Origin: Alteromonadaceae bacterium
GTDB lineage: Bacteria; Pseudomonadota; Gammaproteobacteria; Pseudomonadales; Cellvibrionaceae
Direction of reading: 5' to 3'
Length of the DNA: 36,165 nucleotides
Assembly (NCBI GenBank): GCA_002746115.1
Contig: NVXL01000031.1
Coordinates: 1-36,165 of the forward strand
The notes under the pieces are model-generated. The model did not search any database. It saw only the letters and a program-made list of their open reading frames with translations, and was not told where the DNA came from. Both the position numbers and the translations under genes were made by a program. Shown here piece after piece: positions 24,318 to 32,255 of the stretch. Each line of letters opens with the position of its first letter. Within the stretch, counting starts at the first letter, position 1.

Positions 24318-26984
24318 ATGAATGATGCACAACCAAAGGCCATTTATTTAAAAGACTACAGTGAGCCTGACTTTTGGATTCACACAACCGAGCTTGCAAT
24401 AGAGTTGTATGAAGAATACGCCTTAGTACACTCACGCTTAGCGATGGTACGCAACGAGAAGGCCGAAAAAGACGCACCTTTAGTGCTGCATGGCCAAGGC
24501 CTAGAATTAATTGAATTGGCGATTGATGGTAGCCGCTTAGATTCCGGTGCCTATGAGCTTCAGGATGAGACTCTCACGGTGAATAAGCTCGGAGACGAAT
24601 TTGTTTTCACCTGCACCACGAAGATTTTGCCACAAAACAATACCTCACTTGACGGCTTGTATAAATCCCGCACAATGTTTTGCACCCAGTGTGAGGCGGA
24701 GGGTTTTCGTAAAATAACCTATTACTTTGACCGCCCGGATGTGATGAGTGAATTTACCACTCGCATTAGTGCAGACAAAAGCAAATACCCCGTTTTATTA
24801 TCCAACGGAAATCTAGTCGACAGTGGCGAGTCTGACGATGGGCGCCATTGGGTGAAGTGGCATGATCCCCATAAAAAGCCGTGTTATTTATTTGCTTTGG
24901 TTGCCGGTGATTTAGTCTCAGTCGACGATAGTTTTACGACGTGTTCTGGGCGAGAAGTAAGTATTCGAGTATTTGTTGAAGAGAAAGACCAAGATAAATG
25001 CGACCATGGGATTGCCTCACTTAAGCGGGCGATGCTTTGGGACGAGCAGGTCTATGGTCGAGAGTACGACCTTGATATCTTTATGATCGTGGCGGTCGAT
25101 GATTTTAATATGGGCGCCATGGAAAATAAGGGTCTGAATATTTTTAATACCTCCTGTGTGTTAGCAAAGCCCGAAACCACGACAGATGCTGGTTTTCAAC
25201 GCGTGGAAGCGGTAGTGGCGCACGAGTACTTTCATAACTGGTCAGGTAACCGAGTCACTTGCCGGGATTGGTTTCAGTTAAGTTTAAAAGAAGGGTTTAC
25301 AGTATTTCGGGATGCGGAGTTCTCAGCCGATATGGGCTCGCGCACAGTAAAGCGAGTCGAGGATGTATCGCTCCTACGTAGCATGCAATTCGCTGAAGAC
25401 GCGGGTCCGATGGCTCACCCTGTGCAGCCAGCTTCGTTTATTGAAATTTCCAATTTTTATACGCTAACGATTTATGAAAAGGGCGCCGAAGTTGTGCGCA
25501 TGATCCACACCTTGTTAGGTGCCGAGCTATTTCGTAAGGGCAGTGATTTATATTTTGAGCGCCACGATGGTCAAGCCGTTACGATTGATGATTTTGTCGC
25601 CGCGATGGCCGATGCCTCGGGTAGAGACTTTAGTCAGTTTATGCACTGGTATCGCCAGGCGGGCACGCCACAGGTCAAGGTGAGTGGTGACTATAACGCT
25701 GAAGCCGAGACCTTTACGCTGAGCTTTAAACAATCTTGTCCTGCGACCCCGGAAGCGAAGGAGAAGCAGGCATTTCATGTGCCGATTGCAGTCGCCTTGC
25801 TTGGTGATGCGGGTCACTTACCTTTGCATTTGCAGGGGCAGCAAGCAAACCCTGAAACGGATGACAATACCCAGTGTGTTTTGGAACTGAGGGAGTCAGA
25901 GCAATCGTTTGTATTTGAGCATATTAAAGAGTCGCCAGTGCCCTCGCTTTTGCGTGGTTTTTCGGCTCCAGTGAAGATGAGCTACGCCTATTCACGTGAT
26001 CAGCTGATGCGCCTTATGAGCGCAGATAATGATGGGTTTAGCCGCTGGAATGCCGGACAGCAATTGGCTATTGAGGTGATTCAGTCGGTGATGGCCGCCT
26101 TGGTTAATGAGCCTGCGCCAGCTGTAGATGAGCGCCTGTTGGAGGCCTACCGGCAGTTGTTGCAAGATGAGAGTTTGGATCCTGCGATGGTGGCATTAAT
26201 GCTAAGCCTACCGTCTGAAGCGTATTTGGCCGATTTAGAAAAAGTGGTGGATGTTGATGCGATTCATTACGCGCGTAAGCGAGTGCAGCGTAAAATAGCG
26301 CTTGTTCTGTTTGATGCATTCAAGCATACATACGAGCGTTTAAATACCACAGAGGCTTTCTCAATTGATGCATCGGCGATTGCTCAGCGCTCACTGAAGA
26401 ACGCAGCCTTGCACTATATGATGGTTGGTGGAAGCGATACGGCAATTGGTTTGTGTAAAGCGCAGCTAGAAAGCGCCACTAATATGAGTGATGAATTAGC
26501 CGCGCTTACAGCGATTGTTAATTGCAGTAAAGCGAGTATTGCGCAGGATAAATCGGATGCCTTAGCGAATTTTTATACTAAGTGGCAAGACGAAGCGTTG
26601 GTGGTCAATCATTGGTTTGCTGTGCAATGTGCTTGCCCGCTACCGAATACTTTGGATACCGTTTTGGGGCTAATGAAGCACGAAGCTTTTGATATTAAAA
26701 ACCCTAATAAACTACGCTCAGTCATCGGGGGTTTTTCGATGAGAAACCCGATCAACTTCCATCATAAATTCGGCAAGGGTTACGCTTTTTTGGCCGATCA
26801 AATTTTACTTTTGGATACTTCAAACCCACAAATCGCCGCGCGTTTGCTATCGCCTTTCACTAAGTGGAAGCGCTATGACGAGTTACGCCAAGGTTTGATG
26901 AAGTCGCAGTTGCAGCGTATTCACGCTAAAGAAGGCTTGTCGAAAGATGTTTTTGAAGTGGTAGAAAAAACGCTGAGCAATTAA
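24318..26984 (+). CDS. pepN: Aminopeptidase N (M1 family zinc peptidase)
   Basis: Removes N-terminal residues from peptides in the cytoplasm. 888 aa, similar to E. coli PepN (870). The exopeptidase motif GAMENKGLNIFN (about 268-279) and the zinc site HEYFHNW (H302, E303, H306) with the third ligand E325 in LKEGFTVF are intact. The C-terminal half is the usual alpha-helical domain, with HHKFGKGYAFLADQ near the end. Start ATG 24318 follows AGG at 24308-24310. It stands alone, 178 bp after the DUF1315 gene. Its last codons form one arm of a terminator hairpin for the opposite strand. Confidence 0.96.
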   Translation: MNDAQPKAIYLKDYSEPDFWIHTTELAIELYEEYALVHSRLAMVRNEKAEKDAPLVLHGQGLELIELAIDGSRLDSGAYELQDETLTVNKLGDEFVFTCTTKILPQNNTSLDGLYKSRTMFCTQCEAEGFRKITYYFDRPDVMSEFTTRISADKSKYPVLLSNGNLVDSGESDDGRHWVKWHDPHKKPCYLFALVAGDLVSVDDSFTTCSGREVSIRVFVEEKDQDKCDHGIASLKRAMLWDEQVYGREYDLDIFMIVAVDDFNMGAMENKGLNIFNTSCVLAKPETTTDAGFQRVEAVVAHEYFHNWSGNRVTCRDWFQLSLKEGFTVFRDAEFSADMGSRTVKRVEDVSLLRSMQFAEDAGPMAHPVQPASFIEISNFYTLTIYEKGAEVVRMIHTLLGAELFRKGSDLYFERHDGQAVTIDDFVAAMADASGRDFSQFMHWYRQAGTPQVKVSGDYNAEAETFTLSFKQSCPATPEAKEKQAFHVPIAVALLGDAGHLPLHLQGQQANPETDDNTQCVLELRESEQSFVFEHIKESPVPSLLRGFSAPVKMSYAYSRDQLMRLMSADNDGFSRWNAGQQLAIEVIQSVMAALVNEPAPAVDERLLEAYRQLLQDESLDPAMVALMLSLPSEAYLADLEKVVDVDAIHYARKRVQRKIALVLFDAFKHTYERLNTTEAFSIDASAIAQRSLKNAALHYMMVGGSDTAIGLCKAQLESATNMSDELAALTAIVNCSKASIAQDKSDALANFYTKWQDEALVVNHWFAVQCACPLPNTLDTVLGLMKHEAFDIKNPNKLRSVIGGFSMRNPINFHHKFGKGYAFLADQILLLDTSNPQIAARLLSPFTKWKRYDELRQGLMKSQLQRIHAKEGLSKDVFEVVEKTLSN

Positions 26985-26997
26985 TTACTCAGCGTTT
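26965..26997 (-). terminator. Rho-independent terminator for the minus-strand genes, overlapping the end of pepN
   Basis: AAACGCTGAG (26968-26977) pairs exactly with CTCAGCGTTT (26988-26997). Read on the minus strand the stem is followed by a six-T run, the complement of 26965-26970; on the plus strand it is followed by GGGG. It therefore acts mainly on the operon ending at 27022, although the plus-strand stop codon lies in its loop. Confidence 0.85.
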
Positions 26998-27021
26998 GGG
27001 GGGCAGGTCTTTGGCGTCGGG

Positions 27022-27597
27022 CTAGTCAGTAAGCGTTACTTGCCAAGGTGCAAAGTGCAGTAGCTTTGCATTGCTCTTACTGATTTCGATAATGGCACAA
27101 GGTTGGCTTATCATTTGTGCCACCATGCTGCCTTTAGGTGGGCTTATTAAAACCAAGGGTAAGTTGATACTCTGGGTTTTAGGGTCGATGTTCGCCTGTT
27201 TTGCCGTAATATCAAAGCGATATCCTAATGTACTTTTCCTTCCCGCCGAGGTGAGAATGTATTGGTACTTATGGAAGTTGTAGTGTTTGGATACTTGTTT
27301 GGGCAAAGCGGCCTGCACGTCTTGCATGTTGTGTAGTTGACGCATACCAGCATCGCTGGCCTGACAAAAGACGTTGTTAGCGACTAGCGCAAGCGTGACA
27401 CTTGCTAAAGTTTCGTCGTTACCGTTTTGCCCCTCCACTCGCACCTGCCCCTCCTGATTAATACTCCCGGATCTCTCCCCTTGGCAGGCGCTAATACTAA
27501 GTATTGTCAGTGCAATAAATGTTGCAAATTTGAACGTTTGAGCCGCCTTCAATCGACGGGCAAGTAGCGTTATTGGTTTGAAGTGGGGATTAATCAT
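27022..27597 (-). CDS. Putative lipoprotein, translationally coupled to the subtilase
   Basis: 191 aa with no family I recognise. It has an N-terminal hydrophobic segment ending in the lipobox-like LSISAC (Cys about 38), so it should be a lipidated envelope protein. The mature part has two further Cys (NNVFCQ, SQPCAIIEI) that could form a disulfide, and a strand-rich C terminus ending HFAPWQVTLTD. Its ATG overlaps the last 8 bp of the upstream subtilase gene (ATGATTAA), so the two are co-translated. By context it may be an accessory protein, inhibitor or chaperone of that protease, but nothing in its sequence proves this. Confidence 0.8.
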   Translation of the reverse strand: MINPHFKPITLLARRLKAAQTFKFATFIALTILSISACQGERSGSINQEGQVRVEGQNGNDETLASVTLALVANNVFCQASDAGMRQLHNMQDVQAALPKQVSKHYNFHKYQYILTSAGRKSTLGYRFDITAKQANIDPKTQSINLPLVLISPPKGSMVAQMISQPCAIIEISKSNAKLLHFAPWQVTLTD

Positions 27598-30379
27598 TTT
27601 GCTGTGGTGTCCCTTTTTGAAAGCCTTGTGGGCGAGCTGTTTTTACATCATTTAGTCCGTCACCAGGCCTGGTAAGCGCGCTGCTGTTTACGCCGTTAAA
27701 TGCCGTGAAGATATCCACGATTAAATCAATATTACTTAGATCTTGTGTCAGGTTAATTGGGGTATTCTCACTTAAAGTTGGGTAAGCACCGCAGAATTCA
27801 CCATGTTGGCAGAGGAAGTCGTCGTTATCGACGTCGCTGCCAACGATGAGTAAATACTCGCCAGGCGTAATATCTGAAAACTGATAACTCAAGGTGTCAC
27901 CGCTTTGAGTGGCTAATATCGTTGATGCTGTTTGGTTGGTATCTGGGTCGAGCAAAATTACAAATAATTGCGAGGCTTTGCCTTGGCTGTTGATATTGCC
28001 TACGCTCATTGCGATATTGACGCTTAAATTACTGGCACCATCAAATTCAAAACGGGCATTCCCGAGGTAACTACCATCGGATAAACCGCTACGATCCACG
28101 TTAATACGGTAAGTTCCGAGTCCATCAGTGCTTGTGCTTACAGGGCTAAGGCTTAGCCAGGGTTCGCTGCTGATGATTTGGACTAGCGAGGGTGACCCGT
28201 CGCCAGCGTTGCTTAAGGTAATCTCGCTGCTATCGTTATCACCGATGTTGGTTTGGGCAGGGCTTGCTGAGATAGACGCTGGAAATTCTGGAGGTTCGCC
28301 ACCGTTAGCGAGGATTTGAGCGGCCTGAACGGCCTTGAGTGCGTTGGCTAAGCCAAAGCCGTAAATGTCGTCCAGCCCTGCGGTGCCAGCATCGTCGGTT
28401 AAACTGCCGTTTTGCAGTAGTGCGTCAACGTCTGTGGCGGTTAAAGCGGGGTATACGGCTTTCATTAGTGCAAACATCCCGGCGACATGGGGTGCGGCCA
28501 TCGATGTTCCGTTTTGGAAGCCTTGGGATGAGCGGCGTGTGCCGGAAGCGTTATCGACAAAGGTGCTAAGAATACCGTCACCGATACCATCACCGGTTAG
28601 GTCTTGGGCTGAGTTGCCTCCGGGGGCGGCAATGTCAATCGTGCTGCCGAAGTTGGAATAAGGCGCGCGCTCATTGGCAGCGTCGACGGCGGAAACGGAG
28701 AATACACCAGGGTAGGCGGCTGGGAATGAGTCTTGCGAGGTGTTTTCGTTACCTGCAGCGGCGACGACGATAATCCCTTGATCAAATAAATCCTGATAAA
28801 GCTGTTGTTCCGCAGCGCTTGAGCCGGTGCCACCTAAACTTAAATTAATGATGTCTGCGGTTTGTGGGGGGACTGTAGCGCTGTCATTTTCTAAGCCTGC
28901 GGCAAAACGTAAGGCTTGAATAATGTCAAAGCTTGAGCCGCCTTCTGAGCCAAGCACTCTGAGGGGCATTATCTTGGCGCCCCATGAGACACCGGTAACG
29001 CGATTACTATTATTGGATTCAGCGGCGATGGTTCCAGCTACGTGGGTGCCGTGCCAAGAGCTTTGACCTAGGGTAGCACCGTCACCAGGGTCATCGGGGT
29101 TGGCATCGATGCCATTGCCATCACCGGCATTTGTAAGGCTTGAGATAAAGTCATAGCCACCCACTAATTGATCATCAAGGTCGTCATGTTGCAGGAATAC
29201 ACCAGTATCGACTACGGCGACAATCACTTGCCCGCTGGCTGGCGTGCCGGTTGTGATATCCCACGCTTGCACTAAGTTCATGGCGTTTAGGTGCCATTGC
29301 TGTCCGAAGGCGGGGTCATTTGGAGTGAGCTTTATGCGGCGTATAAAGTTTGGAGATGCGTACTCTACCGCGCCAGAGAGCCTCAGAGCTTTGATTTGAC
29401 TAAGTGTTTGATATCTGGCGAAGCTGTCGGGGCGGTTTTGCTTGAGCCACTGCTCAAAGGGGCTCAGCTTAGCGGCGCTTTGTTTGGCTGTGTCAGCGAT
29501 AAATTCAGCGAGGCTTGAGCGTCCGCTATTGAGCGTCTTGAGTTTCATCTGGCTCGCGTAGCTAGATGTTTTACTCAGTGCGGCTTGCGATTTACTCAGT
29601 GCGCTAGTATCGGAGTTGAATTTCACAATGACTTGATGCGGAATTAAATCGTCTACTTGTAAATTGTGGCTCGGATCGCCTGCGTTGTTAGCAGCAAGGC
29701 TGCTGCTTGAAAAGCTGCCGTTAATTGACAGAACATATTTTGACGCGCCGCTAAAGGCCATGACCAGTAGGATATATTCGCCATCTGCGGGAACGGTTAT
29801 TTCTTCGAACTCGGTAGTTGAAAGTGAGGTCGCAACCTGCGTGCCTGTATTGTCGAAAAGACGTAAATCGATATCGCCATTGAAAGTGTCGTTGTCGCCA
29901 AAGCCCGAGAAATCGACCACTTGCATACGAATGGTCTGACCTTGCTGGAGAAATGCGCGGTACAGGTCTTCAGCGTCGGCGCTGTCCTCAAAAACGTCGC
30001 CAGTATTGCCCGTCGGGTCTTTTGTGACGAAGCCATTGATGATGCTAATGTTGTTAATGGTTTGAGCGTTAGCAATAACAGAATTATCGGAAGATAAGGG
30101 TAGGGAGAAAGGGTCGTTTACATCGCTATCTGCGATTGTATTTGCAGCCAAGCGAATGGTGCCACTCACGCTAAAGGTTTGATTTGGGGCTGGTGTTGCT
30201 GTGGGTGTTGCTGTTGCTGTGGGTGTTGCTGTGGGGGTGGGTGTTGTAGTCGCTAGAGGAGAGGGCGTGGGCGTATTGATGCTGTTGGATGTATCTCGAG
30301 GTGTACCTCCGCCTCCGCCACCACAAGCGAATAAGGTCAGGCAGGCAAAAAGGAGCGAAATGCGCTTTACATTAAACAT
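27590..30379 (-). CDS. Secreted S8 (subtilisin-like) serine protease lipoprotein
   Basis: 929-aa protease. The N terminus has a signal peptide with lipobox LTLFAC followed by six Gly, so it is predicted to be lipidated. Next come a Thr-Pro/Ala-rich linker (about 35-67), a PPC-like beta domain (about 70-225), and a propeptide-like PHQVIVKFN segment (about 247). The S8 catalytic domain has Asp in VVDTGV (about 389), His in WHGTHVAG (about 445), the oxyanion Asn in AAAGNEN and Ser in NGTSMAAPHVAG (about 625), so all are present. The remaining 230 residues form one or two beta-sandwich domains. Lower-case features such as DNDDFLCQHGEFCGAY suggest a disulfide or metal loop. The lipoprotein gene downstream overlaps it by 8 bp. 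Confidence 0.92.
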   Translation of the reverse strand: MFNVKRISLLFACLTLFACGGGGGGTPRDTSNSINTPTPSPLATTTPTPTATPTATATPTATPAPNQTFSVSGTIRLAANTIADSDVNDPFSLPLSSDNSVIANAQTINNISIINGFVTKDPTGNTGDVFEDSADAEDLYRAFLQQGQTIRMQVVDFSGFGDNDTFNGDIDLRLFDNTGTQVATSLSTTEFEEITVPADGEYILLVMAFSGASKYVLSINGSFSSSSLAANNAGDPSHNLQVDDLIPHQVIVKFNSDTSALSKSQAALSKTSSYASQMKLKTLNSGRSSLAEFIADTAKQSAAKLSPFEQWLKQNRPDSFARYQTLSQIKALRLSGAVEYASPNFIRRIKLTPNDPAFGQQWHLNAMNLVQAWDITTGTPASGQVIVAVVDTGVFLQHDDLDDQLVGGYDFISSLTNAGDGNGIDANPDDPGDGATLGQSSWHGTHVAGTIAAESNNSNRVTGVSWGAKIMPLRVLGSEGGSSFDIIQALRFAAGLENDSATVPPQTADIINLSLGGTGSSAAEQQLYQDLFDQGIIVVAAAGNENTSQDSFPAAYPGVFSVSAVDAANERAPYSNFGSTIDIAAPGGNSAQDLTGDGIGDGILSTFVDNASGTRRSSQGFQNGTSMAAPHVAGMFALMKAVYPALTATDVDALLQNGSLTDDAGTAGLDDIYGFGLANALKAVQAAQILANGGEPPEFPASISASPAQTNIGDNDSSEITLSNAGDGSPSLVQIISSEPWLSLSPVSTSTDGLGTYRINVDRSGLSDGSYLGNARFEFDGASNLSVNIAMSVGNINSQGKASQLFVILLDPDTNQTASTILATQSGDTLSYQFSDITPGEYLLIVGSDVDNDDFLCQHGEFCGAYPTLSENTPINLTQDLSNIDLIVDIFTAFNGVNSSALTRPGDGLNDVKTARPQGFQKGTPQQND
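30189..30248 (-). repeat. GTTGCTGTGG-type repeat encoding the Thr-Pro-Ala linker
   Basis: Repeated GTTGCTGTGGGT and GTTGCT units encode, on the minus strand, the TPTATPTATATPTATP linker that separates the lipid anchor from the protease domains. In-frame length change is likely tolerated. Confidence 0.8.
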
Positions 30380-30464
30380 GATAATAAATCCTCTTAATGT
30401 CGCTCCCTCAGTGTTAATAGCTTAGAGGCTCGACAGGTTTTTTAACGTAGTGTTTGGCCGTAGG

Positions 30465-31469
30465 TTAAATATAGAGAAAGGGGTGAGTGGCGTCACTACT
30501 ACTGTTGTCTGTTGCTATTAATGTTTTAAGTTGTTTGCGGCATATCTCCATTACCGTGGGGTTGTGACGTAGGTGGGTTAAATATGAGCGGTTTGCATCA
30601 TTGTCGATTAGCAGGTTAACTGTTGGCGCAAGCTTTGTGACAAGAGGCGCTAAAGCATCTGGCCCGTCTTTAAGGATATCTTTACCGAATTCGACGATAG
30701 CGATAGCGCATAGTAGCGTTTTGATCGCCTCGTTAATGTTGGCATCTTCAAAGGGTACGTGGTGATGCTGAGCGATCAACCAGGTGAATATTTTGGCGCC
30801 GTCTAGTGCTTGTTTTGCGACATTTTTTTTGCTGCTATCGCAGGCTTGCTGCGCGACAGCGTTTTGATGTTCTATGAGAGATATCAGGATGTCGACGTCG
30901 CGACGTAAGCTGGGCATGTCGTTTTTGCCAATGCCTTGATTACAGCGTGTTCGGTGGTCTTCCATTGTGCCGCCGAGGAGTTGCGCGCAGGCTTCGTAGC
31001 GAGCAAGCCCTTTTGGCAGAGCCGCTTGGTCGAGCAGTTGTTGCCAGCGCTGACAAAATGCGTTTTGCGGCCCTTGAGTTGTACTGCAGTCATGGTTTGT
31101 TTTGGGTTCAGCTTGGGCGAGAGGGAAGGGGTATATTCCGCCGGATGTCCACCAAGCTTCGACGTTAGTGGGCGCATTCATATCGTAGTCGTTAGCCAGA
31201 GTTTGAATGACGAGCCCACGCTTATCTTTGGGCGGACAAGTATCATGAAACCAGGTACGTACGGCGCTGTAGGTGAGTCGGTTAAAGGTTTGGCTGGGGT
31301 GTTTGTGCAGATATTGGTGTAAACGCTTAGCCGTCCCTCGACCATGTCCGAAAGAGATTTTTAGTAGAATGTGGGTTAAGCGCTCCCCGGGTAAGGAGTA
31401 TAGCTGTGCGCTTTGATCGAGTGTAGTATTATCAGTTGGAATGTTCTCTGGCCTTTTAATCATGGGCAA
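30465..31469 (-). CDS. Unrecognised 334-aa protein, possibly DNA-binding
   Basis: No family recognised. The N-terminal 100 residues have a basic, helical look: FGHGRGTAKRLHQYLHKHP, then LTYSAVRTWFHDTCPPKDKRG, which resembles a helix-turn-helix region followed by WWTSGG. The rest is helical and contains a His cluster (AQHHHVPF) and about eight Cys in total. No signal peptide or membrane segment, so cytoplasmic. It lies upstream of the subtilase gene on the same strand with an 85-bp gap and could regulate it, but that is guesswork. The start at 31469 has GAGGT nearby upstream on the minus strand. Confidence 0.75.
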   Translation of the reverse strand: MPMIKRPENIPTDNTTLDQSAQLYSLPGERLTHILLKISFGHGRGTAKRLHQYLHKHPSQTFNRLTYSAVRTWFHDTCPPKDKRGLVIQTLANDYDMNAPTNVEAWWTSGGIYPFPLAQAEPKTNHDCSTTQGPQNAFCQRWQQLLDQAALPKGLARYEACAQLLGGTMEDHRTRCNQGIGKNDMPSLRRDVDILISLIEHQNAVAQQACDSSKKNVAKQALDGAKIFTWLIAQHHHVPFEDANINEAIKTLLCAIAIVEFGKDILKDGPDALAPLVTKLAPTVNLLIDNDANRSYLTHLRHNPTVMEICRKQLKTLIATDNSSSDATHPFLYI

Positions 31470-31641
31470 GACCTCCGGTATTTTTAGTTAGAGTTAAAGG
31501 TTTTTAAAGCGCCAAGCTCGAATATTGTCAAGTTTAGCTTCTGAGATGTAAGCTGTAAAATAAGCAGTAATATTTAAGTTTAAATACTACTAGGCTGGCA
31601 GGGTAAAGCAGCGTTGAAAATGGGTAAGTGAGGGGATTGGT

Positions 31642-32151
31642 TTGAGTGTAGCTTTGGTTGAATTTACATCGTTAGATGTATCTGCGTTACGTGGCTTATT
31701 GCGTGTGCAGTTGCAAGAAGAATTAGCGCTATTTGAAAGGTCGCAGCTGTTAAATCACCTTCATACCAGTGATGCTACTCTTAATAGAATGATTAATTAT
31801 TGGCAACAAGAAAAAAATATTAGGGTTTGGCTGGCTAAGGAGGGGCAGCGTGTGATCGGCTTTTCAGCTGGGCAGTTAAAAGCAGATATTTATAATAACT
31901 GTGATGTTATAACCGGCGAGCTTTTGGCAATTTATGTCGAGGTCGACTTTCGCAATAATGGTGTCGGGAATCTATTGATGACAAAAGCGGAGCAGTGGAT
32001 GCTGCAACACGGTGCGCATGCTGCGAATGTTTCGTGGTTAGAGGGTAACTCGGCGTCACAAGCGCTCTATCAAAAGAAAGGTTATACCCCCGTTTATGTC
32101 ACTGGACGGAAGATTTTTGAAGCGGAAGACGGGGGCAAAAGAGGAGGCTAA
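31642..32151 (+). CDS. GNAT-family N-acetyltransferase
   Basis: 169-aa acetyl-CoA-dependent acyltransferase. Motif A is seen as ELLAIYVEVDFRNNGVGNLLM (about 93-113 in shorter pieces: LLAIYVEVDFR, then RNNGVGNLL), with the acetyl-CoA pyrophosphate loop RNNGVG; motif B is ANVSWLEGNSASQALYQKKGY, containing the family's N-x-x-A-x-x-x-Y-x-x-x-G-Y pattern. The substrate cannot be predicted. Start TTG 31642 is supported by GAGGGG at 31630-31635 with 6-nt spacing. It converges on prc, with a strong hairpin between the genes. Confidence 0.88.
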   Translation: MSVALVEFTSLDVSALRGLLRVQLQEELALFERSQLLNHLHTSDATLNRMINYWQQEKNIRVWLAKEGQRVIGFSAGQLKADIYNNCDVITGELLAIYVEVDFRNNGVGNLLMTKAEQWMLQHGAHAANVSWLEGNSASQALYQKKGYTPVYVTGRKIFEAEDGGKRGG

Positions 32152-32196
32152 GGAGGAGCTAGCTGTAAACGGTAAGTAAAGTATAAAAAGTATAAA

Positions 32197-32228
32197 CTTC
32201 GAACCAGCTTAATTTGGCTGGTTCGAAG
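32197..32228 (+). terminator. Perfect 12-bp hairpin between convergent GNAT and prc genes
   Basis: CTTCGAACCAGC (32197-32208) pairs exactly with GCTGGTTCGAAG (32217-32228) around an 8-nt loop. It is symmetrical and has moderately T-rich sequence on its minus-strand exit (TTTATACTTTTTATAC), so it probably acts in both directions and best for prc. Confidence 0.75.
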
Positions 32229-32255
32229 AGCTTGTTTGATAGCTTAGTTGATGCC

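Noticed and set aside
30201-30425. Plus-strand frame rich in Val/Gly over the subtilase linker
   Set aside because: It is the complement shadow of the Thr-Pro-Ala repeat coding sequence.
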